Source: Emticicia aquatica (GTDB lineage: Bacteria > Bacteroidota > Bacteroidia > Cytophagales > Spirosomataceae). Taken from it: a DNA stretch of 64,000 bases. The stretch is from NCBI RefSeq assembly GCF_923079645.1, contig NZ_CAKLPY010000004.1, forward strand, positions 124,001-188,000, given 5' to 3'. This document shows positions 36,601 to 45,032 of this stretch, one piece after another. The notes below the pieces were generated by a model, which saw only the letters and a program-made list of their open reading frames with translations, ran no database searches and had not been told where the DNA came from. The translations under genes were made by a program, and so were the position numbers. The first letter of the stretch is position 1. Every line of letters starts with the position of its first letter.

Positions 36601-36834
36601 CCAACCAATGGTTCGGTTATTTCAACAGGAGGAAAAAGTTTAATGGATGGTTCTTTTGTCAGATTACCTAGCCGAGGTTGGTTTACCAAAGCAACTGATA
36701 AAAACCAAGAACTTGGCCCTGCAATTCCTGATATTATTGTTGAAAATCAACCTGATTGGATTGCAAAAGGAATTGACCAACAACTTAAAACCGCTGTTGA
36801 AGAACTACTAAAAGAAATAAATAATAAGAAATAA
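33625..36834 (+). CDS. Tricorn-like S41 protease with TolB/WD40-type propeller and PDZ domain
   Basis: 1069 residues with a signal peptide (to about residue 20, FLQAQ). The N-terminal two thirds hold two propeller sets of TolB/PD40 repeats (FSPDGSQIAFSG, LSPNGRFLAFVRG, WSPDNKWLAYAISD). A C1 helical region follows (about 690-760, EEAWRTIRDGFYDPKFHG), then a PDZ domain (about 770-850), then the S41 core (about 860-1060) with the nucleophile S972 in NEGSYSNAEIF and GGGSTTDYL. The layout is that of tricorn proteases, which in archaea degrade proteasome products; Bacteroidota homologues with signal peptides are probably periplasmic. A Lys-rich insert lies around 545-570. Confidence 0.93.
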   Translation: MKKIVLIGAIILCSSFFLQAQNTLLLRQPAINQNGSVVAFSFQGDIWTVPSSGGKAVRLTIHEAYESNPIFSPDGSQIAFSGARFGNNDIFVMSTEGGMPKRLTFHSGADNIASWTQTDKILFSTNREFKQIERPSEVYSISPNGGTESRFLDAVGHDPILSPNGRFLAFVRGDINPVARQDYKGSSDRDLWIYDTKNKTYQQLPSFETNDILPQWGGNNMLYFLSSIEGAYNIYRLKIDENGKSTEKPEKLTNFKDESIRAFNVSADGSSIVFEKDMNLYTLKTSGGSAQKLTIQINADDRLDATEQKTLTTGANEYAVSPNGKFLAYSIRGEIFIKEADKEKYRSINVSEHPFRDVEPTWLNDSTLLFSSDRANGNFDIFMVRSADTTQRNIFKTLKHELLQITNTAGDETDLTVSSDGKKIAYVRGRGTFVVADIGADGKLSNEKILSDTWTSPSGIAWSPDNKWLAYAISDLYFNQEVFIQAADNSSKAVNVTMHPRTDSRPFWSADGSKLGFISGRNASRSNDVWFVWLKKEDWEKETQDWQEREVPATDNAPAKGDKKTSKPIKIDFDKIHERIVQVTNFPGDESDLVISKDGETFYYTTTSSNAKGRDLYSIKWDGKDLKEITKGGTNLSSVQMDKDGKYLYYAKQGSLGRIDLKTSNSENLPFISKIKIDYNGERTQVFEEAWRTIRDGFYDPKFHGNDWVKLHDKYKERCINASTSNDFRDMFNLLLGELNSSHMGLTVTERADTQKEATGLLGAELIPTNSGVKVNHIVPETPADKEKSKLNEGDIITAVNGESVNDTENFYQLLNGLVNEKVLLTVKSTDGKIRETAIRLTASIATNLYDEWVENRKKLVEKYSNGRLGYIHIKGMDFPSFEVVEREFTAAGYGKEGLIIDVRYNGGGSTTDYLMTILNYKQHAYTIPRGASNDLEKDKLKFKEYYPIGERLVYAAWTKPSIALCNEGSYSNAEIFSHAYKTLGIGKLVGVPTNGSVISTGGKSLMDGSFVRLPSRGWFTKATDKNQELGPAIPDIIVENQPDWIAKGIDQQLKTAVEELLKEINNKK

Positions 36835-36842
36835 ATCGTTTC

Positions 36843-36873
36843 AAAGTCCTCTCAAAAATGAGAGGACTTTTTT
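36843..36873 (+). terminator. Rho-independent terminator after the tricorn-like protease
   Basis: AAAGTCCTCTCA (36843-36854), an AAAA loop and TGAGAGGACTTT (36859-36870), followed by T. Confidence 0.9.
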
Positions 36874-37300
36874 CATAATCTTCAGAAAGTGGTTATTTAA
36901 CAAATACTTTTTAAATAGTTTGTTCTTGCTACGAAAGTTGTCTTTAATCATTTTCACCTATTTTTTGTATCTATTCGTGTAGCTTTTTGGGTTAGTAAAT
37001 TACTCAAAATTGATAACTACAACTTTTGCTGCAACCAACTATTATTCGGGTTTTACCTATACAATTAATAAAAAAATTTACCATTTTATACTGTCCAAAG
37101 TAATCTAAATTAAGAACATTTGAAAGGAAGTTGAAAAGCATTATTTAATTAACAAAATCACAAAAAGGCATCAATAAGTTAAGCTTTTTTCTTGAGTAAA
37201 AACATTATTATAAAGTGTTTTTTGTAATATTGTCCTGCAAATAGCCAAAATATATTTCATTCTATGATTCGCCTTTCCGAATCTTTTATCTCTTTTTCAC
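36874..37300. other. Gene-free stretch before nhaD
   Basis: About 430 bp of AT-rich sequence without a credible reading frame, repeat or RNA fold that I can see. TAATATTG near 37225 is a weak -7-like element for the antiporter gene. Confidence 0.4.
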
Positions 37301-38563
37301 ATGCTGATTACACTCATTTTCATCCTTGGCTATGCCGCCATTGCATTTGAACATCCAATCAAAATTAACAAAACGGCTTCTGCCCTACTCGTGGGTACGC
37401 TTTGTTGGACAATTTATGCTTTCCAAAATCATGAATCTGCCAATATTCACGACCAACTCTCACATCATTTATCAGCAATTGCAGAGATTCTTTTTTTCCT
37501 TTTTGGTGCAATGACCATCGTTGAGCTGATTGATGCTCATCAAGGTTTTAAAATAATAACTGACCAAATTTCGAGCAAAAATACTGTTATTTTACTTTGG
37601 ACTATTGGGTTAATAGCTTTTTTCCTTTCTGCTGTTCTTGATAACCTGACGGCTTCTATCGTAATGGTTTCATTATTGCGAAAAATCATTTCTGACAGTA
37701 ATCAACGTAAGTTTTTTGCAGGAATCGTAATTATTGCAGCAAATTCTGGTGGTGCGTGGTCGCCAATTGGAGATGTAACAACCACAATGCTTTGGATTGG
37801 TGGACAAATTTCTGCCATCAATATAATGACAAGATTATTTATTCCTAGTTTGGTTTCTCTAGTTGTTCCGCTCATTTATTTAAGTTTCAAAATGAAAGGG
37901 CAAACCGTTAATAATCAGCCAGTTGAAGACGAAAACTTCCTCGAAACAACTGCAAAAGAACGCAATATTATGTTTTTTGTTGGTCTTGGAACATTGCTAT
38001 TTGTACCAATTTTCAAAACGCTTACACATTTGCCACCTTATATGGGAATGATGTTTGGGCTTGGATTGGTTTGGGTTGTTGGTGAAATTCTCCATAGCAA
38101 AAAAGATGAAGATGAACGAAAACCTTTTACAGCTTCCTACGCATTAAGCCGTATTGATTCGAGTAGTATTTTGTTTTTTTTAGGAATATTATTAGCCATA
38201 GGTTGTTTAGAATCAACTGGATTACTGCAAGATTTAGCTAAAACCATGAATGAAAGCATTGGAAATCAAGATATCATCATTCTGTTGATTGGTTTAGCTT
38301 CTTCAATAGTCGATAATGTGCCGTTAGTGGCAGCCGCAATGGGAATGTATGACCTAACTTCTTTCCCTGCTGACCATAAAATTTGGGAATTTTTAGCTTA
38401 TTGTGCTGGAACGGGCGGTAGTATCTTAATCATTGGCTCAGCGGCAGGAGTTGCAGTAATGGGCATGGAAAAAATAGACTTTTTGTGGTATTTAAAACGC
38501 ATATCTTTACTTGCATTATTAGGTTATTTTGCTGGAGCTGGAATGTATTTATTAGCTTTTTAA
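37301..38563 (+). CDS. nhaD: NhaD-type Na+/H+ antiporter
   Basis: 420 residues with 10-12 membrane segments. Characteristic stretches are ILFFLFGAMTIVELIDAHQGF, DNLTASIVMVSLLRKII and the nearby NSGGAWSPIGDVTTTMLW, and a second half-repeat VDNVPLVAAAMGMYDL with GTGGSILIIGSAAGVAVMG. These are the ion-transporter superfamily motifs of NhaD. It would extrude Na+ or Li+ in exchange for protons across the inner membrane. Monocistronic. Confidence 0.92.
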   Translation: MLITLIFILGYAAIAFEHPIKINKTASALLVGTLCWTIYAFQNHESANIHDQLSHHLSAIAEILFFLFGAMTIVELIDAHQGFKIITDQISSKNTVILLWTIGLIAFFLSAVLDNLTASIVMVSLLRKIISDSNQRKFFAGIVIIAANSGGAWSPIGDVTTTMLWIGGQISAINIMTRLFIPSLVSLVVPLIYLSFKMKGQTVNNQPVEDENFLETTAKERNIMFFVGLGTLLFVPIFKTLTHLPPYMGMMFGLGLVWVVGEILHSKKDEDERKPFTASYALSRIDSSSILFFLGILLAIGCLESTGLLQDLAKTMNESIGNQDIIILLIGLASSIVDNVPLVAAAMGMYDLTSFPADHKIWEFLAYCAGTGGSILIIGSAAGVAVMGMEKIDFLWYLKRISLLALLGYFAGAGMYLLAF

Positions 38564-38719
38564 AAAAAATGTGTTTTGAAACGTTGAACCATAAAACCAA
38601 ATTGCATAATTACACCCTTCCAAAACATAAAAACACCAATTATCACAATTTTATTTGGAATATATTCGGGGGTTTTACACCTTTGTCGCAGTTTTAAAAT
38701 CTAAATTATTAAAAACACA

Positions 38720-39418
38720 ATGAAAAAAATTAGTTTTGTACTATCAGCACTATTAATAAGCACTTTAACCTTCGCACAAACAGCAGAAGAAGTGGTAGCA
38801 AACTATGTGAAAGCAGTTGGCGGAAAAGATGCCATTGCACAAATCAAAGACTTGACCATGAACATGACTGGCGAAGTACAAGGACAATCATTAGAAATTT
38901 TATATCAGAAAAAACCTGCTAATAAATTTATTCAAACCGTAAGCATTGCCGGAATGGGCGAAGTTTCAAAAACAGTTTGCGATGGAACTAAAGCACAAGT
39001 TGGAGGAATGCAAGGTTCACAAGATATAACTGATGCTGAAAAAGTAAAAGCTATTTCAATGCAAGGGTTAATTGTTCCAGAAGCAAGTTATGGCGAAATG
39101 GGTGCAAAACTTACTTACATCGGCAAAGAAAAAGTTGGTGAAGTAGAAGCTCACAAAATTGAAGTAACTGTTGGCGAAACAAAAATGCTCGAATTTTATG
39201 ATGTAGCAACTGGTCTTAAAATTCGTCAAATAATTTCTGCTGAAACGCCAATGGGCAAGCAAGATGTAACTTCAGATTTCTCTGATTATAAAGATGTAAG
39301 TGGCGTTAAGATCGCTCATAAAATCAGTCAAGATTTAGGTATGATGCAATTGGCTTTAACAGCAACAAAAATTCAAGCGAATACAAACTTAGCTGATGCT
39401 TTATTTACAATTAACTAA
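38720..39418 (+). CDS. LolA-like / outer-membrane lipoprotein-sorting-like protein
   Basis: 232 residues with a signal peptide (TLTFAQ, cleaved about residue 19). The start of the mature part, AEEVVANYVKAVGGKDAI, is typical of Bacteroidota proteins in which a short helix precedes a LolA-like open beta barrel (LEILYQKKPANKFIQTV, MLEFYDVATGLKIRQI, SDYKDVSGVKIAHKI). This family often accompanies secreted peptidases. Here it is followed after 3 bp by apbE, so the two are co-transcribed. Role unknown. Confidence 0.7.
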   Translation: MKKISFVLSALLISTLTFAQTAEEVVANYVKAVGGKDAIAQIKDLTMNMTGEVQGQSLEILYQKKPANKFIQTVSIAGMGEVSKTVCDGTKAQVGGMQGSQDITDAEKVKAISMQGLIVPEASYGEMGAKLTYIGKEKVGEVEAHKIEVTVGETKMLEFYDVATGLKIRQIISAETPMGKQDVTSDFSDYKDVSGVKIAHKISQDLGMMQLALTATKIQANTNLADALFTIN

Positions 39419-39421
39419 GTA

Positions 39422-40357
39422 ATGGCTTATATTTTTAATCACTTCAAAAGGAGTAATAGCATTTTATGGCTATTACTCCTTTTGTGTTTTTCAACTTCTG
39501 CACAAAAACGCTTTGAATTTTCTCACCCTCAAATGGGAACAATGTTTAGAATAATTCTTTACGCCCATGATTCAAGCACAGCCATAAACGCTTCACAAAA
39601 AGCTTTTATCAAACTCGATGAATTAAATCTCGCTCTAAGCGATTATCGTGAAGATAGCGAAATCAATCGTTTATGTCAGAAATCTGGAACGGGCGAATTT
39701 ATCAAAGTAAGTAACGATTTGTGGCAAATTTTAAAAGAATCAGTTAAAGCTGAAAAATTATCTAAAGGATATTTTGATATAACAATTGGCCCGATGACAC
39801 AACTTTGGCGACGAATGAAACGCCAAAAGCAATTACCAAGTCAGCATCAAATTGATGAAGCACGTGCTAAAATTGGCATCAAGAATATTATATTTAACAG
39901 TAAAAATCAATCAATTCAATTGACAAAAAAAGGAATGAGAATTGATTTTGGTGGAATTGGAAAAGGTTTCGCTGAAGATGAAATGATGAAAATTTTGGAA
40001 CAAAATGGCGTAAAATCAGCAATGATTGAAGCTGGAGGAAATATCTTGATTTCAGATTCGCCAACCGACACTCCAAAAGGTTGGGAAATAATCATTAAAA
40101 AACAGAAATTTTATCTAAAAAATTGTGGTGTATCAACTTCAGGTGATGCCTTTCAATTCGTTGAAATTGATGGCAATAAATATGCACACATTCTCGACCC
40201 AAAAACAGGTCTTGGTTTTAGTCAACCACATCAAATTAGCGTAATTGCTACTAATGGAACTACTTCAGATTGGCTTTCTACGGCTTTGTATTTAATGAAT
40301 AAAAAAGAAGGAGAAAAACTAGCTAAACAACTTAGAATCAAGGTTTTAGTTGATTAA
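39422..40357 (+). CDS. apbE: FAD:protein FMN transferase
   Basis: 311 residues with a signal peptide (LLLCFSTSAQ). ApbE attaches FMN covalently to Ser/Thr of exported redox proteins such as RNF/NQR subunits. Family motifs are seen: FSHPQMGTMFRIILY, YFDITIGPMTQLWRR, IDFGGIGKGFAEDEM, EAGGNILIS, VSTSGDAFQFV, HILDPKTG and SDWLSTALYLM. No flavinylation target is recognised in the neighbourhood. Its stop codon overlaps that of the convergent gene by 4 bp. Confidence 0.95.
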   Translation: MAYIFNHFKRSNSILWLLLLLCFSTSAQKRFEFSHPQMGTMFRIILYAHDSSTAINASQKAFIKLDELNLALSDYREDSEINRLCQKSGTGEFIKVSNDLWQILKESVKAEKLSKGYFDITIGPMTQLWRRMKRQKQLPSQHQIDEARAKIGIKNIIFNSKNQSIQLTKKGMRIDFGGIGKGFAEDEMMKILEQNGVKSAMIEAGGNILISDSPTDTPKGWEIIIKKQKFYLKNCGVSTSGDAFQFVEIDGNKYAHILDPKTGLGFSQPHQISVIATNGTTSDWLSTALYLMNKKEGEKLAKQLRIKVLVD

Positions 40358-41868
40358 TTTTTATTTTCTTCCTTAAAATTATAAGTGAGTTTAGTAATAT
40401 AAAAAACATCGTTATTCAAAATTTCATTATTCTTTCTCACACTCTGATACCCATAAGCCAAGAAACTATGGCCATACCAGGCAGCTAAATTTGTTCGTTC
40501 CGTATCGACTATTTTTTCAGTTTCAGAATTTGTTTTGAGGTCGAAATTCTCTAGGTTTTTCACTTTTTCATTACCTTTTATCACAACAGTTCGGATTAAA
40601 CTTTCATCAGGATACGCCAAAATTTGATAATCATCTTGTAGTGTAATTTGTACTTTGGCGTTCAATTCGCTGCTTTCGATGTCTTTTAAAGACACACTAT
40701 TATCCCAAATAAGTTTAGCATTTTTATCAAACCCACAAATGATAGCGTGTGAATAGCGGAAATTATTATAAACATCATTTCCGATTCGATAATTACGCCA
40801 ATTGTTCCAACCTGTACTACTTGGTGTGGTTTTATATTCGGGATAAAAAACTTCTGCAACCATCACCCAACCATCATTTGTTTGAATAATATCATGTAAA
40901 AGTAACCGATAACGTAATTTTATATCTTTGCCTTTCTGCTTTTTTTGCTTGATTCTAAGTTTAATCTTCTCTTCACGCTTTGGATTCATAAAACTGAAGA
41001 AATGATTCAAATCAGCAAAATTGATATATTGAATATTAGAGTCATCATTCAAATGTTTTAAGTAAAAGCCCAATGCAAACAACGAACAACCTTCAGCATA
41101 ATTTCCCATCAAAATCGGATGCTGGTCTTCGGTATCTTTATCAAGATTCAATATTTCACCCGAAATTGGCGTAAGCTGCTTATCACCCAATGCTAAAGCA
41201 CTAATTGCTTTTCCTTCATAAGAATACTTTTTCAAAATAAACTGACAATTACGGTCGTTTTTCAACATTAAATACAAGAAATTACCCTTTTCGTCAACAT
41301 CTAACTCATTGATAACTAAGTTATTACTATGAACTTCTGGCAAAACTTTTGATGTTTTATCGAAAAAGCTAAACATCACCACCACGGGTCTATCATTAAA
41401 TTTTCCGCCAATAAAAGCCTTACTTTGTAAAACAACAAAATGTTCAATTTCCATGTTGGTAAGCAAATTTCCTTCTACATAAGTCTTGTCACCAGTTTCT
41501 AAATCAATACGTAAAACACCAATGTCAATTTTATCCGATTTTCTGAATAAAACGTAGAAAAAATGCTCGTTTTTAAATGTTTTGAGTAAATCCAATTCTG
41601 GTTCGGGAACAAAAGAATTTCTCCAAATTTGGGTCAAAGTACTATCATATTTATAAAAATCAATTATGAATTTTCTACGAAATGGTTCTATTTTTGATTG
41701 CATTAACAACACACCATTTTCTTGCATTGGAATCAACAAATTTTCCTCATCAATATCGGTACGTCGTTCAAATTCAATTCGCTTGCCTTGCGTCAATTGA
41801 GCTGAAACTGAGAAAGACAGCAATAAAAAAAACAGAATAAATAGTTTATTTGAATAGCTTTTCATCAT
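40354..41868 (-). CDS. Secreted protein of unknown function
   Basis: 504 residues with a signal peptide (LLLSFSVSAQ, to about residue 23). The mature part alternates short beta strands with polar turns in a way that suggests a propeller-like or all-beta domain (VLLMQSKIEPFRRKFIIDFY, FYVLFRKSDKIDIGVL). A basic insert KIKLRIKQKKQKGKDIKLR lies around 300. No domain is recognised. It is the last gene of a three-gene operon with a metallophosphoesterase (15 bp) and a glycosyltransferase, and overlaps apbE tail to tail. Confidence 0.7.
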   Translation of the reverse strand: MMKSYSNKLFILFFLLLSFSVSAQLTQGKRIEFERRTDIDEENLLIPMQENGVLLMQSKIEPFRRKFIIDFYKYDSTLTQIWRNSFVPEPELDLLKTFKNEHFFYVLFRKSDKIDIGVLRIDLETGDKTYVEGNLLTNMEIEHFVVLQSKAFIGGKFNDRPVVVMFSFFDKTSKVLPEVHSNNLVINELDVDEKGNFLYLMLKNDRNCQFILKKYSYEGKAISALALGDKQLTPISGEILNLDKDTEDQHPILMGNYAEGCSLFALGFYLKHLNDDSNIQYINFADLNHFFSFMNPKREEKIKLRIKQKKQKGKDIKLRYRLLLHDIIQTNDGWVMVAEVFYPEYKTTPSSTGWNNWRNYRIGNDVYNNFRYSHAIICGFDKNAKLIWDNSVSLKDIESSELNAKVQITLQDDYQILAYPDESLIRTVVIKGNEKVKNLENFDLKTNSETEKIVDTERTNLAAWYGHSFLAYGYQSVRKNNEILNNDVFYITKLTYNFKEENKN

Positions 41869-41883
41869 ATTTGTTCAAAATAA

Positions 41884-42387
41884 TCACTTCCCACGAAGAC
41901 CTAACTCAACAATTTCCAAGTTAGCCATTTTTCGATTATCAAGTGTAAATCTAAGCAAAGTTTTCATTTTATGAAAACCTTCTTTCCCAGCCGCACCAGG
42001 ATTTAAAAAAATCATATTATTGAGTTTTTCATCTCGCATTGCCTTTAAAATATGTGAATGTCCACAGACAAAAATATCGGGTATTTGTTCTTTCAATTTC
42101 TTTTTTACTACAGGATTATAATTAGGCGGAGTTCCTCCAATATGTGTCATCCAAACATCAAATCCTTCAATGGTAAAATATTGATTTTCAGGCACTTCCC
42201 ACTGAATTTCTTTTGCATCAATATTCCCAAAAACAAACCTTGTTGGCTTAAAATCTTGCAGTTTATCAATTATTTCAACTGAACCAATATCTCCCGCATG
42301 CCAAATTTCGTCGCAATCTTTAAAATGCTCAAACACCGTTGAATCAAGGAATCCATGTGTATCTGATATCAGTCCAATTTTGGTCAT
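41884..42387 (-). CDS. YfcE/MJ0936-type metallophosphoesterase
   Basis: A 167-residue calcineurin-like phosphodiesterase with the complete metal-site series: ISDTHG (D-x-H), WHAGDIGS (GD), FGNIDAKE (GN-x-D), MTHIGG, CGHSHI (GHxH) and FLNPGA. Length and motifs match the compact YfcE/MJ0936 family, active on phosphodiesters in vitro; its physiological substrate is unclear. It begins 6 bp after the glycosyltransferase stop. Confidence 0.92.
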   Translation of the reverse strand: MTKIGLISDTHGFLDSTVFEHFKDCDEIWHAGDIGSVEIIDKLQDFKPTRFVFGNIDAKEIQWEVPENQYFTIEGFDVWMTHIGGTPPNYNPVVKKKLKEQIPDIFVCGHSHILKAMRDEKLNNMIFLNPGAAGKEGFHKMKTLLRFTLDNRKMANLEIVELGLRGK

Positions 42388-42393
42388 TGATTA

Positions 42394-43137
42394 TTAATTT
42401 ACGTTTAATTCCTTTAACTTCAAATACTTCATAGTAGCATAAACTGCTTGGGAAAATGCCCAAACAAAGCCACGATATCCGTTCAAAAAATTAAGTCTAA
42501 CAAGGTATTCTGTCAAAAAAGTTATAGGAAATTTCGTGATGATTTTCAACAAAGACGCTTTCTTTCCTCGTTTGTACAATTCACTCGCTCCTCTGGTTGA
42601 ATAATTGTTCATTTTCTGAAAAACCTCTGCTAAATTGGCATAACTATAATGCAAAACATGGTTTTTCAGTACTGCAATTTTACCGTTTAAAACCACGTCT
42701 TCATGTACTTCACGGTCGTTATAATTACCAAATTTCTTATTAAAAAGGCGTAAATGAGGCATTTTATATTCTCGTCCATATCGCATAATTCCACCCAAAA
42801 AAACCAATGTGTTTGGAATCATATAACCCTGATAATCAGCACTTTGTAATACAATATCAATTTCATCTTTCAATTCTTTTGTCACTACTTCGTCTGCATC
42901 AACAATAAATATCCAATCGTTTTTTGCTTGTTCAACAGCAAAATATTTTTGAGTACCAAAACCATCAAATTTGCGGTACATGGTTTTGCATCCAAACTCA
43001 TTAGCTACATTAATTGTTTCATCGGTACTACCGCTATCTACAATCAAAATTTCATCAGCCCACCCAACAATGGCTGCCAAAACTGCTCTAATTGTTCGAT
43101 TATTATTGAGTGTGATAATTACAACAGAAACTTTCAT
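42394..43137 (-). CDS. Family 2 glycosyltransferase (WaaE/KdtX-like)
   Basis: 247 residues from the ATG at 43137. An ATG at 43197 would add 20 basic residues, but the conserved GT-A core begins with MKVSVVIITLNNNRTI. Motifs: LIVDSGSTDETI, FIVDADEVV (metal-binding DxD), LRLFNKKFGNYNDREVHEDVVLNG in sequence order and a C-terminal helix that may sit on the membrane (NFLNGYRGFVWAFSQAVYA). WaaE/KdtX-like enzymes add a hexose to the lipopolysaccharide core. First gene of the minus-strand operon. Confidence 0.85.
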   Translation of the reverse strand: MKVSVVIITLNNNRTIRAVLAAIVGWADEILIVDSGSTDETINVANEFGCKTMYRKFDGFGTQKYFAVEQAKNDWIFIVDADEVVTKELKDEIDIVLQSADYQGYMIPNTLVFLGGIMRYGREYKMPHLRLFNKKFGNYNDREVHEDVVLNGKIAVLKNHVLHYSYANLAEVFQKMNNYSTRGASELYKRGKKASLLKIITKFPITFLTEYLVRLNFLNGYRGFVWAFSQAVYATMKYLKLKELNVN

Positions 43138-43268
43138 TTTAACTGGTTTTATTGTCAAAGTTAAGGTTTTTGATTTTTTCAATCGTATTTTTGCCATAAT
43201 TATTTAATTAAAAAAAACAGAATCTAGATTGGCTTTCTTGAAGTCCATTTGAAAAAATTATATTAAAA

Positions 43269-44054
43269 ATGATAGAAACCCACGCACATATTTATGATGA
43301 GCAATTTAACGAAGACCGTGACTCGATGCTCGAAAGAGCTTTTGGGGCTGAGGTAAAACAAATTTGGATGCCTAATTGCGACCACGAAACCATTGAAGGG
43401 ATGTTGACGTTGGAGAACCAATATCCCAATATTTGTCATGCAATGATGGGCGTGCATCCATGTTATGTAAAAGAAAATTTTGAAGATGAATTAGCGATAG
43501 TTGAGCAATGGCTTGAAAAAAGGAAATTTATCATGATTGGTGAAATCGGCATTGATTTCTATTGGGATTTAACGTTTGTAGCTCAACAAGAAGAGGTTTT
43601 TTTGCGACAATTAGCGTTAGCCAAAAAGTATAATTTGCCAATTTGTATCCATTCTCGCAATTCAAAAAATAACGAACACAATGCCATTCTTCGTTGTATT
43701 GAACTTATAAAAGCATTTGGTTGGAGCGAATTAAGAGGTATTTTTCACTGTTTTTCAGGAAATTTGGAGGAAGCCCAACAAATAATTTCAATCAATTTTT
43801 TATTGGGTATTGGCGGTGTTGCAACCTTCAAAAATGGAGGAATGGACAATATTTTACCTTTCATTGATTTGAAAAACATTGTTCTTGAAACCGATTCTCC
43901 TTACCTTGCTCCTGTGCCTCATCGAGGTAAACGAAATGAGGTTTTGTATATTGAATTAGTAGCCAAACGAATTGCCGAAATCAAACAAATTCAGTTGAGT
44001 GACGTAATAAAACAAACCACTCAGAATGCAATTGACTTAATCACAAATAATTGA
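43269..44054 (+). CDS. tatD: TatD-family metal-dependent DNase/hydrolase
   Basis: 261 residues of a TIM-barrel metalloenzyme: IETHAHIYDEQF (H-x-H), GEIGIDFYWD (metal-bridging Glu), PICIHSRNS, FHCFSGNLEEA, and ETDSPYLAPVPHRGKRNE. TatD proteins are 3'-5' exonucleases or endonucleases on DNA and RNA, involved in DNA repair and fragment degradation. Which paralogue (TatD, YcfH or YjjV) is not resolved. Followed by an EamA gene after 27 bp. Confidence 0.92.
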   Translation: MIETHAHIYDEQFNEDRDSMLERAFGAEVKQIWMPNCDHETIEGMLTLENQYPNICHAMMGVHPCYVKENFEDELAIVEQWLEKRKFIMIGEIGIDFYWDLTFVAQQEEVFLRQLALAKKYNLPICIHSRNSKNNEHNAILRCIELIKAFGWSELRGIFHCFSGNLEEAQQIISINFLLGIGGVATFKNGGMDNILPFIDLKNIVLETDSPYLAPVPHRGKRNEVLYIELVAKRIAEIKQIQLSDVIKQTTQNAIDLITNN

Positions 44055-44081
44055 TTATCAGGTATTTAAATAAATAATAAA

Positions 44082-44948
44082 TTGAACTTAAAAACCATCT
44101 TTCTCGGAATAATATTTGCCGCACTTTGGGCTTCAGCTTCGGCAGCAGCAAAAATTGGACTACGTTCGGTTGAACCTTTGGTACTTTTCCAAGTTAGATT
44201 TTTGGTAGCAGGCATTGGTATGCTCGTTTATTCTTATTTTATTCAAAAAGACAGGCTTCCGAAAGGAAAAGAATGGAAAGAATTGGCCATTTTTGGCTTA
44301 CTGAATGTAACGCTTTATTTGAGTTTTTTTGTGTTAGGCGTAAAAGAAGTTGCTGCAGGAATTGGTAGTCTTTCGACGGCAACTAATCCGTTGTTTATCA
44401 GTGTATTATCTGCTTTTTGGTTAGGGCGAAATATAAAATTTTCAGAGTGGTTTGCTGTACTTTTAGGGATGATTGGTGTTGGCATTGCTTGTTTTCCATT
44501 GATTCAAAACAGTTATGCAACGCCTGTTGGGCTACTTTACATGTTTTTATGTATGCTTTCCTATTCTGTTGGAACGATTTATTATTCTAACATCGACTGG
44601 AAACTTACTCGAACGGCTATTAACGGTTGGCAAGTTTTTTTAGGTGGAATTTTGATGCTTCCTCTTACTTTTTTGATGCACAATTCACCCAATAATTATG
44701 ATTTAACTTTCTTACTATCAGAAATTTGGTTGATTGTTCCTGTGTCAATAATCGCAGTGAATCTTTGGTTATATTTGTTAAAAGTAGATGCTGTAAAAGC
44801 TTCTTTTTTCCTTTTTCTTTGTCCAATATTTGGGTTTACTTATTCCTATTTTTTACTCAACGAACCTATTACTTATCATACTTTTTTGGGGACAGCATTG
44901 GTAATTGTTGGACTTTACGTTGGACAACGTGAAAAATTGAGCAAGTAG
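44082..44948 (+). CDS. EamA/DMT-family transporter
   Basis: 288 residues with ten predicted membrane segments in two EamA repeats (AALWASASAAAKIGLR; GTIYYSNIDWKLTRTAIN). It is a drug/metabolite-type exporter with no substrate that can be named. The start is a TTG at 44082 that gives the conserved N-terminus NLKTIFLGIIFAALWA. No upstream in-frame ATG is available close by. Probably co-transcribed with tatD. Confidence 0.87.
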   Translation: MNLKTIFLGIIFAALWASASAAAKIGLRSVEPLVLFQVRFLVAGIGMLVYSYFIQKDRLPKGKEWKELAIFGLLNVTLYLSFFVLGVKEVAAGIGSLSTATNPLFISVLSAFWLGRNIKFSEWFAVLLGMIGVGIACFPLIQNSYATPVGLLYMFLCMLSYSVGTIYYSNIDWKLTRTAINGWQVFLGGILMLPLTFLMHNSPNNYDLTFLLSEIWLIVPVSIIAVNLWLYLLKVDAVKASFFLFLCPIFGFTYSYFLLNEPITYHTFLGTALVIVGLYVGQREKLSK

Positions 44949-45032
44949 TTAAACCAATTGATTAGGTTTTAGTCAAAATCAATATTTTCTCAGTATTTTC
45001 GTTTAAACTTTCAAACGATTTTAAGGACATTT

